Part shown: piece by piece, positions 36,801 through 60,200 of the stretch
How the letters are laid out: the number at the start of each line of letters is the position of its first letter
Numbering within the stretch: position 1 is the first letter of the stretch
DNA from: Pocillopora verrucosa
Lineage: Eukaryota; Cnidaria; Anthozoa; Scleractinia; Pocilloporidae
DNA: 64,000 nt
Reading direction: 5' to 3'
Assembly (NCBI RefSeq): GCF_036669915.1
Contig: NC_089313.1
Location: forward strand, 18,909,768-18,973,767
The notes under the pieces: model-generated
Database searches by the model: none
Told to the model about the DNA's origin: nothing
What the model saw: only the letters and a program-made list of their open reading frames with translations
Program-made: the position numbers and the translations under genes

Positions 36801-39498
36801 GTTAGAAGCTATAGTTACAGATATAACCACTTTAAAAGTCAACAAATATATCCCTTATGCCAAAAGAGGACTGAGTCACTTATCTAGAGACAGAAGAGTT
36901 AGGAGATCCAACTTACCAGAAGATGAAGTAGAGGAGCTCACATGATGAGCTTTTCTTTTGGGTCTGCGGACTCTTCTGACTGGAGATGCATACTGTGATG
37001 GTTTTTTACCTCTCTTTCTTGGCTCTACATTCATATGAAATCTTCGCTTGCCTGAAAACAGAAGCAGTTAAAAGACTGAGTACTTTGTAGATATGTAAAG
37101 ATGTCCAATAACACATTCAATCAACAATTACAAAGCAAAGGCTTGTATATAACAAAACATCAGGGTGAAGTTTTGTTAGATGACATATAGGTGCCATTGA
37201 ACACCATGGACGACTTTATCCATTACTAACTGCAGAACAACATAGAGTATACATGTAACTTTTTGTCAAATGACCACAATACAGCATCATCCACACACAT
37301 TGTTACAAGAAAAGACAATTACCTCTTTCCTTGGTCTTCAAAGGAGGTGCAATGTATCGGTTTGGAATCATTCGTCTCTTTCTCAGTTCATAACCTTTAA
37401 TACCCTTCTCCTCCTCCCCTTCCTCATCTTCTCCATCATCACCATCATCATCCTCATCTTCGTCGTCATCATCATCTTCTTCATCTTCATCATTGTCACT
37501 TTCCTCTTGCTGATCACCATGTCTTCTATTTCTACTTGATCTTTTTTCTGGTGTTGGAGTCTGATCATGTTTTCTCTTTATAAGGTCATACATGCTGGGT
37601 GTTCCAACAACATCCTAGATTGAAGAAAGAGTACAAAACCATACTCAAATTAAGACACTAAACTATAGATAGTATGTTTGATAAAGTGAAAATACAATCA
37701 TGATCCATTGAACATTTTGGCTTGCCCATGAATGATCTTACGGCTTCACATTAAAAGGCACGCTCTTAAAACAATTAAATCAGTGATATGAAGAATCTGG
37801 TGTAAGATGGAAGTCTGACATAAAGAGGTCTGCCAAGTTTTAAATCTTAGCATTTTTTTTAAAATGCATAATTCATTCAGAGACATGTTTCACCTACATT
37901 CACAAAGCTTTGTATGGAAAAGCCATCCTGGTTTTCTTTACACAGACACCAATATAGTGGTAATGAAGTGAAAAACAGCTCTCTCTCAGTTTTATAATCA
38001 AATTCCTACTTTGTCACTAACAGGATCATACACAAAAATACTTTTATTACTGCAAAAACAATTGCAATAATACATACATCCCTATTAAACGTCCTCCAAA
38101 GGAAAGGTTTGAAAATTTAAAAAATTTAATTAACAAGGAAAAACACCAAGCAAAAAATCAGCAAAATTGTACTGATTTCTTACACTTTCTTTTATTTGAC
38201 AAAGCATTGAACTGAGAGGTAAATATTTTTACACAGAATTTGAGCACATAGAGACTTAACCTATTTCACTAAACCTGCTGAGAGAAGATAAAGATTGGAA
38301 TTGTGGGTAAACAGAGTTCTCCCCAGCTCTTTACCCAACAATTGTAACTAGTGAATAATTTGAAGAATTTTGCCCTCTGCAAAAAGGATGTGACTAGGTT
38401 ATAGTAATTTTAGCGAAGAAAAAGGCCCTTTCGTAGCAAATATTGGCAGGAGACTACCCAGAAAGTGAAAAGTAGAGATATCTGTGATTGGCGCCAAGCG
38501 GTGGAAATGGCGCCAATTTCAAACAAAACAAAGCAATATTAATATTTTACCTCGTCGCCCTCGGTTTGAGATTCGCTATCTTCGTCGTGCAGGAATCTGC
38601 TCCTTTCAATTTCTTTCTTGGGGGATTTCGAATTCCCAAATTCAGTCAAGTAACGGTGATCTGTTAGCATACTAACATTCAAGGTCTCATACACCTTTCG
38701 CCGTTTACGATCGCTTCGCCGTGTCTTATACACGATGGTTCCTTTGGTTTTCTTCCTATCATTCTGTGGCATAGATTTCGTAGGCCTTCCTCTCTTTCCT
38801 GTGGTGCAAAAGATTGAAACTGAATTGCCTCAAATCAAATAAAACGTTTTTGAATACAGAAAGGCAACTTGAGAACCGGAAACTTAAAATATAAAAATCT
38901 CTCACATGCCTACCTCGCTTACGCGATTGCGAATTCCTGGTTTCCACATGAACAGTAGGTCCATTTAAGAGGCTAAATGGAAAGATAACATCATTGAAAA
39001 TTTCCGCTTTCATAAAGATAACATTGCCATCAACCTCCCTGGAGCTTAGTTACTTGAAGTACTGGTGAAAGATTCCAATACAGACAGAAGTTTAACACAT
39101 TTGGGCTTACCTTTCATTTCGACGAGTCGAACGCGTCAAAGGAACGGTGCAGGCCGGTAGTTTGGGATACTCGTGAGTATCATTATAGGCCCCTCTACTT
39201 CGTAAACGACGTCTCTTAGATGGAAAAGGTGTTGAATCCAGTCCACTTTCATCGCTAGATGGAACCTTTTGAAGATAAGAGTCAAGGTCAACTGAATAGT
39301 TTCCTGGTGTCAGGGTCTGTGAGTGTGCAACGCACCTGACTGCAAACTAATCGCGGTCTACATATCTTTTTGACCAACAAAAGCGATAATAACGCCGTCA
39401 GAACTGACCTTCTCTTCTATATTTCCTATGTTTTTCCCTCTCCCATTTCCAGACCGCAAAGTGCGGATAATAGGCGAATTTGTCCTTGTTTTCACCAT
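27861..39498 (-). CDS. ATAD2: ATPase family AAA domain-containing protein 2 (ATAD2/ATAD2B), complete, 20 coding exons
   Basis: Nuclear AAA+ ATPase with a bromodomain that binds acetylated histones and remodels chromatin. Exons from 5' to 3': 39409-39498, 39111-39265, 38914-38972, 38551-38798, 37323-37614, 36917-37051, 36316-36503, 36087-36228, 35834-35982, 35444-35692, 34281-34668, 33483-33925, 33015-33233, 32489-32588, 31896-32095, 31117-31362, 30957-30993, 29607-30344, 28591-28820, 27861-27926. These give 4374 nt, 1457 residues (human ATAD2 1390, ATAD2B 1458). An Arg/Lys-rich N-terminus with an acidic tract (about 221-253) precedes AAA1: Walker A GPPGTGKT at 434-441, Walker B IIFFDEID at 494-501, then GATNR and an RRPGRFDRE arginine finger. 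AAA2 is degenerate, with [10 protein letters not shown] in place of Walker A. The bromodomain spans about 975-1095, with VPDY at 1020-1023 and the acetyl-lysine-binding Asn of KYNPD at about 1066. A second acidic run is near 1260-1274. It is the single ATAD2-type gene here, so assignment to ATAD2 or ATAD2B is not meaningful. Confidence 0.95.
29391..29595 (+). repeat. ~210 bp interspersed repeat, family 1, copy B
   Basis: Bounded by TAACCCTTGAACTCCCATGA and GGGACTGAAAGGGTTAA. It ends only about 11 bp from the splice donor of ATAD2 exon 18 (exon edge 29607), so it occupies the first part of that intron. Confidence 0.85.
31564..31776 (+). repeat. ~210 bp interspersed repeat, family 1, copy C
   Basis: Diverged copy (TTAATCCTATAACTCCTATG at left, GTGAGTGAAAGAGTTAA at right) in the intron between ATAD2 exons 15 and 16. 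It shares the internal TTGATCCAATACCAAATTTGC-type motif with the other copies. Confidence 0.75.
31815..31868 (+). repeat. Possible tRNA-derived SINE fragment
   Basis: GGCTCAGTAAGTAGA resembles a Pol III A box and GGGATTCAATTTG, about 34 bp later, a degenerate B box. No complete cloverleaf can be drawn. It lies between repeat copy C and ATAD2 exon 15. Weak call. Confidence 0.3.
34786..34858 (-). tRNA. tRNA-like, anticodon GGT (Thr-type) if functional, copy 1
   Basis: 73 nt cloverleaf: acceptor GGCTTGT pairing with ACGGGCC through two G-U pairs, D-arm GCTC/GAGC, anticodon stem CTGCA/CGCAG with one A-C mismatch, loop CTGGTAT, T-arm ATGGG/CCCGT with loop TTCAAAT. A seven-T Pol III terminator follows within a few bases. 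Anticodon GGT is unusual in eukaryotes, where Thr ACC is normally read by AGT. It may be a tRNA-derived repeat rather than a working tRNA. Confidence 0.5.
35032..35104 (-). tRNA. tRNA-like, anticodon GGT (Thr-type) if functional, copy 2
   Basis: Same structure as the copy at 34786 but with ACAGGCC at the 3' acceptor strand, which removes one G-U pair and gives the best-paired acceptor of the three. Loop CTGGTAT and the seven-T terminator are retained. Confidence 0.5.
35278..35350 (-). pseudogene. tRNA-like, copy 3, decayed
   Basis: As the two neighbours, but the anticodon loop is CCGGTAT, losing the universal U33, and the acceptor 5' strand is GACTTGT, giving an A-C mismatch. Repeat similarity to the other units ends right at its 5' end, so this unit is truncated. 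Confidence 0.6.
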
Positions 39499-41693
39499 GA
39501 TAGTTTCCTTCGCTGATCGGCCATTTTCAGGACTGCGCTGTTATTGTCTAAAGGTGATGTCCCGGATATTCCTGCCAAAAGCTCTGTGTTTATTTGTCCT
39601 CGCGTTTGCGAGTATTCCCGCGGGATCGATATCGTCACCAGTACAATGCTTCCTATTTCTGCTTTTCGTTTCGTTTAATTTTGTTCTTCTTCATCTCACT
39701 TTCAATAAGGCAGAGACAACGAGAAGGAAATCTGCGTATTTTATTTATAGAAATCCTGGAAACCTATGATTGTAATAGTGCGAAGCAAGTCAATAGACAA
39801 CAATTCCAAAAGCAAGTTTTCCAATTCAGTTAATTTCAAAGACCTTGGCCACAGTGTACCAACTAAGTAAATTGCATTTGATTTTTGGGTCCTATTCAAA
39901 CATGACCCAGGAACGCAGCGGACTGTTCTCGGTTTCACGCGTCCTCAGGACGCTTCCTTCCTTCCTTCCTCAGGTTTTTTTCAGGGTAAGAGGTTATTGT
40001 GATTCATTCTGATTGGTGGATTTGGCAGAGTGGACCTAGTATGATTGTCTGCTTCAAGTGCTCGATTATAGCCAACTGTCTAATTCCTCTGTCTAGTGAC
40101 AGCTGTTCAGAATGATTAGCCAAAAATACAGCAGCTAATGCACCAATCACAATTGAGGAAATGACTATAATCATGCTCGTGATTGACAGATAGGATTCTG
40201 TTAATCACTCGCGTGATTACGAACTCAATTGGACTCCACTCCGTCCTATTACTATTATAACCCAATTAAAATACTAAGAGGGTTGTTGGGAAGGGGGTGG
40301 GGTGGAACACAATGATATGTAGCAACATCCTGGGTGTTTCAAAGCTAGAGAAAAAGGGATAAGGTGTAAATGAGTAAGCCACTTAGCTGACGTACAAGAT
40401 CCCTTTCCCCGCAATGCTGGTTATCAAGAGAGACGTTACTTGGTTGGAGTAGTCACGTCCGCAAAGACACGCATTAGACTAACTTCTGGATAGTTGAACT
40501 TATTCCATGAAAGGAATAAATTTAATCTTAACGATGTTCCCAAATGTTACATACTTTAAAGTATAATAATCTTCATTTCGATTTGTTGACAATATACATA
40601 AATTATGTATTTATATATAAAATTCATAATATGTAATGATAATTTGACAATTCTGTTGAACAAATTTTGACATTATTTTCTTTCAAAATTGCAATAAAAT
40701 TCTAACATTGACTATTCACGCGTGCAAAAAGAAAAGCTAAACAAATCAGTTTCTGGATCACGATACCAAAAAATCTCGCTTGTGCTTTTCAAACTACATT
40801 ACCAAATAACTAAACATAACAAACCGCAGGGTACTTTGCTATTATTTGCGTTTAAAAAAAAGCTGTACAGATTTCTAGTTAACTATATTTTTTGGTTATA
40901 CAAACACTTCCGAAAATCCCACATGGCAACAGACGCAAGGAGAGTGAGTAAAATAACAATATCTGCCACTTTCACTACGCTTCCGGTGGAGAAATGTAGC
41001 TCCTAGGAATAATTCCCAAGGCAGAAGTATTTTAATTATAGAAGTTTCGAAATTATTTCTTGTAGCAGTCCATACTATTTAAAGGAAATGTACAAGAAAG
41101 TTTGGGACCATATAAATGAAAAGCGATAACCACTATTATACTGTACAATGTAGCTTCCATGTATAGAAGTCCAAGGATAAAACACTTATGTATGCATAGG
41201 AAGTCGATAGTCAGTGAGAATTACTCTCATGCGATACTCGTTGTGGATCAATGGAAGTATCTTAGCAACTGCCCACCTACCCTTCCCTTAACTTGCTATC
41301 AGTGGACTGTTATTGGGTTAGGGAAGGGGTGGGTGCGCAGTTGATCAGATACTGACGTTGATCTCTCTTTGTAATGCTATGCAAGAAAGTGATCACGAGG
41401 GCAAGAAACCGTCTTACAAGATAGATCTTTTAGAGAGTGACTGGGCGGTGAAATTCTTTACGAGGGAACACGAATCCAAACTATGAAAAAATTCAAACAT
41501 GGTATGTGCTTGCAGCATAAAATGAGCGTTTAAAATAGGAAAGATCACCCTTCCCTTTGCCACCATTCCAAATGATACATATTTTAACGTTACATGACTC
41601 ATGTATGTATTCAATTTCTCTTCATTTGTTTACAAAGAAATAAAGAAACTCCAATGAGTGCCAGAACAAAGCAGCAGAGAGTCCGTCCATCGA
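39499..41693. other. ATAD2 5' flank and EYA 3' UTR
   Basis: No coding sequence recognised. The part just above 39498 should hold the ATAD2 promoter. The part below 41694 should be EYA 3' UTR. A (TTCC)n run lies at 39955-39973 and a short hairpin element at 41266-41343. The open frames here show no conserved motif. Confidence 0.45.
41266..41343. repeat. Short imperfect inverted repeat, MITE-like
   Basis: Left arm CAACTGCCCACCTACCCTTC and right arm ending GGAAGGGGTGGGTGCGCAGTTG are inverted relative to each other with a few mismatches, around a loop of about 25 bp. It lies downstream of the EYA stop codon. I remember similar C-rich hairpins as dispersed repeats in corals. Confidence 0.6.
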
Positions 41694-51477
<9,784 letters not shown>

Positions 51478-51483
51478 CCCCTG

Positions 51484-54400
51484 CAGCACATTAATACATT
51501 CTTTAAGTAAAAATACAGCAATAAAAAAAAAAAACAATAAAAACCACCACTGGAAGGTGGAATGATTCATTAAGACTTCCTTAACAAAATAAAGCCATCC
51601 TCCTTAAGAAAAGATGTCAATATAAAGTCAAGAGAAACAAAACAAAGAGGTCCAAGTTGGCTTTGAGAGGAGGGGGAGGGTGGGGGAAGAATTACTTAGC
51701 CTATTTAAGTCAAGCCCTTGAGACATACAAATGAAGGAGTAAAGCTTGGATATGTCTAAGGGGCTGTTTGATTTTGTGTATCAGCAGGCTTACATTCACA
51801 CAGTGAGAAAGATCAGGAAATGGAGAGCATCAAGTATGAAATGAGATTTATCCCAGAAGATTCTTCAGATTAACGCATTCTTGTGCAAACCAATGTTACA
51901 AGCTTTCTAAGCTGAAGACTTAACCGGAGAATTATCTCACAGAGGTGGTGGGGGTCAAGTGCATCCCTAGACCCCCTTGCCTCGCCTCAACATGTACCCA
52001 TGGAGTGGCTTAATCTTTGTTTTGGTTGAACTCTGAACTCATCAAGGTAATGTAGATCATCATAATTCTCATCCATTGGAAAATTAAGGAACAAGATATT
52101 GCTGGGGTACCAAAGACTGCAACACCACCAAATGTTGATGTGACAAAAACAATAGTGAAATCAATTTCAAAGTTGAAATTTTGAGTGTTACAAAATCTTT
52201 TATCTTTTATTGGCAATTGGTGTAACCAAGGCTATGATTCTCATAATTTCTCTACCATCTCCTTGAATTCATAGAGACTTTGCTTGATACGCTGGCACAT
52301 TAGAGCAACCCTTGAGTGTACTCAGTAAAGAAAGTTCTCGATAAACTAGAACTCAACAGTTACTAAACAGTTCACCTCTTGGCCAAATTGGATTGTTAGG
52401 TGTCTTGGTGTAGGTTAGCTGTTTACAAGAAACTTTTGTTGTCAATCAGGAACCATAACACCATGACATTAAGGAAAACATTTTTTTTTTTTTGCTAACA
52501 GTAAACTTCTGAGTTACAGAAATGTGAAATGACCAAGCAGTTATCAAAATGCAAATAGAAGCTGCTAAGCAGGTGTGAGGGATGAATTAAGGTGTTCAAA
52601 AAGAGCATTTGAGGAAAAAAATGCTCAAGATTTTGATGCAAATTATGTCAAAATCAGTTGCCATAGCAACATCAAAATCGTACTTCACTGTCTTTTACAT
52701 GAGGGATTTTAAAAAAAGAAAAGTCACAAGTGCCCTTTACCAACAGACCTGCAATTCAACATGTCTAATATTATAATAGTTATAGAATGGAATTAAAATC
52801 ATATGTAACCTTTACCATTTTTTTACAATATATTTTAAGCTATTTAACATTTATGTTGAAGTTGTTACCAATGAAACCTCTTTCACATTACAAGGCCATG
52901 TCATTCCTCTGAATTTACTTACGTATCATTTTTTATCTTCAACTTTGTTTCACTTTAAAAAACACTATCATGACAAGTTATTAATTTAAGAAAATATTTT
53001 AATAGCTTAAATTTTTTACATAGTTATACCTTGGATCGCACTGATGGGAAATACATGTATCTTGGAGGGCAAAGAAACATTTGGCCTTTCAGCTACTTCT
53101 CCTCTGCAGTTAACTTGAAGGAATAAAACTGGGTTAATTATAATTAATATCAACCAGACATGCAAGTCACAATCATTACATTAAACTTTCAACAAAATGA
53201 TAATTATGGTAACTTTAAAATAATCATATTCAGTGACACCTGTTGAAGTCTCCTTGATGTCCTCTGAGTACAAGGACTGTTAAACTGTACTTGGCTAAAA
53301 ATGAAACTGAGAGTTCTCATTGTGCCATTCCCAGAACATAGGTTTCACATTACAAAAGCTTTTAAGTTTGGTGTCCACTTTCACTTCCATTGTCATGTGT
53401 GCATTAAATACAGGTTCTTTTTTATCATTTAACTTTGTGGGAGAAGTTTGCTATATATAAAGTCCATGTGAAATAGATCTAACCCACAAAACAACTTATG
53501 AATGCCTATAATCAGTTGCTAATGTTTAATGCTAACTGTACCTCTGAAAATTAACTCACATTAAACAATTCTGTAACTGCTCAAAGATCACAAACATTGA
53601 ATGCTTTACAAGAACTATTATTGTTATCATTCTTTAGTAGTACAGCTAGGCAACACATCAAGCAATGTCTGAGCAGATTAAACATTTGTTCCTTTCTCAA
53701 GGATTTAATGCTCTTTTCAAAATTTACTGTCTGTCTAAAGATTCTGAAAAGTACTTTTCTTATTGTTGTCAGATACATTGACATCTGTGTTATGATAGAG
53801 ATCAACTGCTTCATGTTAGAGCCATTCAAGTATTATTTTAAAAATTGGACTGGTTAAGCCTTTCTTCTATGGGAAATTTACCACTTAAATGGTTTTATTT
53901 TCCCATTTAGAGTTTTGAGATAGTTCATCAAAAGACTCACCATTAACCTCTCTCCCCGTCCTTAACTTTTCCCTTTCCCTCAACAAAATATACATAACAA
54001 AAACAAGAGGAAAATTAAAATGCCATGATGATGCTCTGCAAATTATTTCATTGAGGTAATGTTGTTGGTTTGGGAAATGTAGCATTCCAGTTACAAAAAA
54101 CTTATTTCAATGATCTTTTTTCTCAAAAAGATCACTCCTCTCTCTCTTTCAAAAGAGCCCTCTGCACAGCTGACCACTCTCCAAATAAGTAACCTCCCAA
54201 GGAGCTCAATAGAGCATGTATGATACTTCAATTGATACTTATTTTCTTTCAGCAGAGGAGGTTGTTCAAATGTAAGCTATCTGGTACTAAGACTTGTTTT
54301 CAGGCTTACATCTTTCTCAACATGAAATGTCAATCTCCTTAACCCTGATTTGATGCATTTTTGTCAGAAACAAAATCAGAATCTAGTGACAACTAAAATT

Positions 54401-57151
54401 TTTAAATATAACTAAAACCACATGAAAGACTATTGGGGTGAACATGGAAAATCAAGCTTTCTTGAAAAAAATCAACACTGAGATGGTGATTCATTTGGAA
54501 AACATAAATGGAAAAGTTCTGAAATAACACCACAAATTTAGTAATTAATTTTAACTTTGCAAAAAGGCTTTCAGGTAATATTAGTCAGTTGTCAATAATT
54601 CAATGTTACTAAACTTTGTTTCCTATATTGATTTTAAAGGTACAGTGCATTTAATCTAACTCGCCTTAAACAATGATTAATTGTAACAGGAAAGACTGCA
54701 CTCATATGCTAATCACGTAATACTGAACCATTCACTAAAAATCGACAGAGCTACAAAGTTTCACCTTGTTTCACTATAAAATTTAGAAACAAGATAAAAT
54801 AAATCTGTTTTTTTGCAACTACAAAACAAATTTAAGACTGCACCAAAGCTAACATAGTTTTATATTTTTTTTTTCATTTCTTGTTTACATGAAGCAAGCC
54901 AAAAAACCAACAGAAACACTGCCATCATTTAAATAACAGCTGAGTTGTCCAATGTGAGTAAATACCCAATAAAGAAAGCTCTCTCATCAAATTAAAAGGA
55001 AAATCTTCAATGTACTTGATGTGTTCTCTTTTTTCTTAACTAATTCTCTATCACTTGCTAGTAAATCTCCTCAGTAATGACACAAATTAAACACTTTTCT
55101 CCTGGGATGATGAAAGAAATTTTGGCCAGGGCACAACAGTTAATTCATTTGATGACAAAAGGCGAAAACAAATATTATTCAGAAGTCAGGTGTTGTGGCT
55201 GAGCAAACTTTTTTTCTGTAGGACTGTTCAGTGAATAAATCTTATGACTTCCCAAGAACTTGATTAAAAACAAAATTATAAACACCCCTTTGACAGCATA
55301 CACAAAATCTGTTCTTTTAAACTAATGTTTGCCTAATCAAGATGCATCCTAAAGTCAAAATGTCAAAAAAAAAAAAAAAACGTCTCACATATATAAATTT
55401 GAAGTTCCTTTAGCAGCTTGTTGCATACAATGAAAGAAACAACACAATTTATTTTTTAAAAAATTTACTGAGCATTGAAATTTTCAGACTCAAATGTAAT
55501 GCAAATGCTTTCCCAAAAAGAAACATACGTTTTAAGAGAACTATATTGTATTTCGCTTTTTAATACAAAAAAGGAAGAGAGAAAGACCGCATCACCGTGT
55601 AAAAGCGAATTTTTAAGACAAAAAGTCAACGACAAGAAAGGTGCCCGTTGAATATATCAAAGAGAGCTGCAAAAAAAATAGGGCGGATTAAAATGTTGCA
55701 ATTAAAGAGCTTAGGCGAATATCAAAACCGCTCGGGGATTTTCTTGTGAAACTGTAATACACAAGATAAACATCGCTAGATGAAAATAAACTTGTGTGTT
55801 TTCTTGTGAGGAGAAATCCACTTTGTTGATGTTAGGCACGACGAAACTACAGACAATAACTAGAAAGCGAAATAATTAACTCATGCTGCGGAAAATAATC
55901 GTGGATTCTCTCTTGTTCTCTTTGGTTTAATTCTTTAAGGCTTAAAAAAAAGAAACCTTTCAATTAAGAACAATATGAACGGCGTGAATAATTGTTCTGG
56001 TTTTGTATTAAAAAGTCCTCTGCTAATTTCATGGCAATTACCTTTGTCTGAGACAGGATGTGGAACTTAACTACAATATTCGAATTATTTTCGAAGATTG
56101 ATCCAAACGGGTTTAAACTTTAGTTGTCACAGTACTTTTCGATAACAGCAATTTAGTGGTATTCTATCCATCTATATGATCTGGCTGGATACGGAATGCG
56201 TGAGATTCGTGTAAATTTTAAAATAAATTGCTATGTCGGTTTCCCGCGATCTTCGCTAACATCTTTTTGTCGCAAAGGAGACGTCAAACTAAGGAGACGC
56301 ACATCTGATTAAACATAGAAGAAAATTACATAAAAAATGCCAAATTTGCCGAAAAGTGTTCGATGTTTGTGAGGCTAACGAAATGAAAAACCACAAACCT
56401 GAAGGCGCGAATAAAAATGCGGTTCCCCGTTTCGAAACTTTTGATTAAAAGTTCTTTTGAATTTTTCGCTATCTTTCTCGCTAACTAATGCTGACTATAA
56501 ACAAAAGAGTTTTAAGACAACAGCATCTCACTGGTAAAAACAGACTTGATGATGAAACACGTGTATTGTTGTTGTATGAATGGACCGTAAGTTATCATTC
56601 AGGCAAGTTTACAATGCTCACTCTCAACCACAAAAGGAAATTAACTAAAATTGCTCCGATTAAACGCCATAAACTCATCTGAATAGGGGGAAATACCTAG
56701 ATTATGGTACTGAGATCTACGCGCAAATCTAATGAATGGCATTTAAAATAAACCGGTCAGTTGCCAGCGTGAATATATTGATTCAGGTTTAATTCAGCCC
56801 GTATAGCTAGCCGCAAACACTTTGCAAACGCAAACGTCATCTACAATCGAAATTCACTCAAGCATTCAACGGGCTTCCTCCTTCCCCTCCAGAGAGAGCT
56901 CCTATCACAAACGAAGGATCTCGGTCAAAACCTCTGCATCTCTACGAAAGGAAAGATTAAAAACACACAAACGCGCTGAAGTACGACGCTATCCTTTCTG
57001 CAGGATGAACGCGCTCCTTTAGCTCGAAGGTGTCACTCGAGGTCTTTTCACACGTGTTTCTTAAGTCAAGGCTCAAACGACACCGTATAAAAATAAATAG
57101 CATCGACGATCCTTTTATACAGTTACGTTGCGAATGAAGTGCTCAACTTAC
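51484..57151 (-). other. 5.7 kb EYA first intron (5' UTR intron)
   Basis: Runs between the proposed untranslated exon at about 57.2 kb and the coding exon that starts at 51477. No coding exon, RNA gene or clear transposon was recognised. Long first introns of developmental genes often hold enhancers, but I cannot point to one from sequence alone. Confidence 0.45.
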
Positions 57152-57240
57152 CTTAATTCACCATTCACCGCTTGCAATCAAAACTCGCGCTTCAACCAGA
57201 GGACTCGTCTTACATGGCGTACGTCGATCTAAGCTACGGA
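57152..57240 (-). other. Candidate untranslated first exon of EYA
   Basis: On the minus strand a strong donor (AAG|GTAAGT, donor bases 57146-57151) ends a segment with more CG dinucleotides than its surroundings. The coding exon at 51477 begins with an acceptor and a start codon, so such an upstream exon is required. Its 5' limit is unknown; a tiny upstream ATG-TAA frame lies in it. No transcript evidence. Confidence 0.4.
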
Positions 57241-60200
57241 GACCTCGCACCCTGCAACAGAGAATGTCCGTAAATTCACGTCATTATCACGCATGGTGCT
57301 TGTAATCGGACGAATCAAACCTCCACCCAGCTAAAGCTCACATTTCCGTACCAAGGATGCTATATACAGTCCGTTCAACCTGTGAGAGGAAGGTGGAAAA
57401 TGCTAAACTGTAATAGGAGAACACCAAACCAACACATCTAGCTAGAAACTCCCTCATCAATTTTCACGAGGGAAGCTGGTCGGCCCGCAACGTCTTATGG
57501 GTTGGACCGGCGGCACTTACTTTGAAGTTTGCTGAAGCAATTAACTTTGACCAATCATGACCTCCCTCAGTCAATTTCTGGCACTGCGATAAGAGCAGCA
57601 GGCCTAATTAGTTTAATTACTGTGAATTGGTGACACTCGGAGACAATTGAAAGCATCAAACAAACTAAATTGGGACGTGATGATGTATGTTTTCCTTCGA
57701 TTTTGGGAGTTTATATTGCACGATCAATGTTCTCAGGGAAATCTCCTGGGAAATGCTATCTTAGGAAAGATACTCGCAAATTGTTTCTGTATTTTTTTTC
57801 AAGGGCGATTATATGAGTGACTTTTTCCAGAATAAAGATTTATTCATCCCATAGAGTACCGCCTATTTCGCCCCGAGGCGATGAAACAAAACTTCGCTTG
57901 TATACAAAAAAATCAATTATGCAATAACACCTTTTGTGATAAAGTAAAGGATAAAAAGATGTTATACTTCTACTAATTTCACACTTAAGTTTTCTTCCGC
58001 AGTCACGAAAACAAAAAATTAACTTCGCTCTTCAATCTTGGATCTATCTGCAAGAAGGCGGAAAAATCAATATAAAAGACGCGCGGTAAAAGGCTTAAAA
58101 CACATGAGTTCACAAGGTCGATTGCTATCTATAAGCTGGCTTCGTACATAAACAAACATTGCCTAGATTGAAGAACTACAGTATTAAGGCCAAACACTTC
58201 ACCCTATTTGAAAGAGCTGTTATCTTAATTTTATCATCGCCAGACAGCACAATAATCTTTTGCAGGCCTGCTATAGCATTTGCCTGCTGGTCTAATGAAA
58301 CACTTCTCTGAAGTACATCTGCTGGAGCTTGAGCGCGATAAATAATGTTCGCCGCTCTTCAACCCAGATGCAGCGAGACTTTTATTCTATGATCTTCATG
58401 GGTTCCATTCGGGTTTTTTACCGCCCGCAAGGCCACAGGAAATACTTAGGCATCCTTTCTGTTTCTCAGACGGCTTGGGAAGCCTGCCAGTGTCTTGGCA
58501 AATGCCGCCGAGCGGTGATTGGTCATTCCACAAGTGATTGGCGTGTCATCTGTTGGAGATGAAAGCTGCTTGGAGGATTATGAAATCCCGCATTGACAAC
58601 CGCTTTCTGTTATGACTTTTTAAGAAGAGGATTTCCGGTTTGCAACCGCAAATTATGCTTTCGATTTGGGGCGGCAAACATCTCGCAAAAACTAAATATT
58701 TTTCGTTAATTTTTTTTAACACTCATGAGGAATTTTTGCATTACGACCAGCAGTTTAAAGCAAACAGGTCAGTTGACCGCTTGCGCGCGCAATAAAATAA
58801 TCATTAAAATGTGCACGATTTTTAGATGTTTCCTTCAGTCCTTAATGTCATAAACGAGAGGCCTATTAATCACCAGGTTAATCACGAATATTAAATAACA
58901 AGACCAGTTCATGAGGCCCCTCAGAATTCTACAATCATTTTGAAGGTCAAAAATACACATCTAAGAAAAAGAATTAAGTGTTTAAGTCCGTCTTGGTAAC
59001 ATTCATCGAAATGTTTACAAAAGCGGTATTTGTAATGTGTTCTTCAAAACTTAAAAATTTCAGTCATTTTTCAAAAACACCTTTTTTTACTCCAACTCTA
59101 ATTTATGCCCCTGAACGTAATTTTAAAATCATTCAAAGTTGGAGACGATGGACTACATGATTGCCTTCACCAGTTGCGTGTTGTGCAAAGACAACAATTC
59201 AAATAATACAGGGATAGGAATAATCTCTCAAAGTATCTGTGCGTGTACAGAATTCGAGTTATTTTTAGCCACTCATTTCAAATCTGAAAAAAATTTTCCC
59301 TTCACGAGAAATTCACATCTGAAATAAGCACTTACTTAAGTTGTAAGAACCTCCATAGGGAGTCACTGATCATTGTTCAGATTCTCTTAACCATGTTTTC
59401 AAAACAACATGGTCGGCCAGTGAAGAGGACTTTACTTAATAACTTTTGCCAATTATAACATATATTGGTAAAAACAACAAAGGAAAGCGCGAGTCCTTTT
59501 AACGACCTTTATAGTGTTTTCAATTAGCTAAGTCCATTATGAAAATTTTTCAAGCGGCATGGGAAACTAAACAAACAAAGTATTGCTGTATTTAGAATAA
59601 CGTAACCACATCGCGCAATGCTCCTATTTGCTTACCAAGAGTTTTCAACTTCCAAGGGACCCTCAGCTTCCCATATTTCTTCAGCGAAGGAGGAGACACC
59701 CAGAGGCTCCCTTCCGTTGTTCCATGAGGGGGAGGGTAGGGCTACACGTAGGCTACTGAGCCGTATCATTTACTTTAATTAGGCAACAGACCAAGAAAGT
59801 GTCTCTGACTAGTGAACCAAATAACCAACTTGATCCCCACAGATCTTTTTCCAATTAAACCCAATTAATCTCATGTATGCGGTCTCATAAATTCTACCGA
59901 ACACTATTACCTCATACTCTCATATGACGTAAGACAAACATTGATTCATTCTGGTGGTAGTTGCGTCTAGCCTGACTTATGCATATGGTCCATTCTGAAG
60001 TGGAGTATTCCTCATCACTGAATGAAAGCCATCATTATCATTATTGTAATTTAGAGCCTCGATACTAATATGGGAGTTCAGCCCAGGAAAACGCGCTACG
60101 TAAGTCGCTATTTGTTTTAGTTTCGCAGCTGATTGGTTGAGAAGGTGGTGCGAGTTTTCTAGTCCAATCATGGAACCTACTGAAAAAATAAAAAGTCAAA

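Noticed and set aside
37270..37539. Plus-strand frame rich in Ile/Phe across the ATAD2 acidic tract
   Set aside because: It is the antisense shadow of GAT/GAA codons of ATAD2 exon 5.
58329..58562. GC-richer 77-codon plus-strand frame near 58.4 kb
   Set aside because: No similarity recognised and no splice partner; possibly regulatory sequence.
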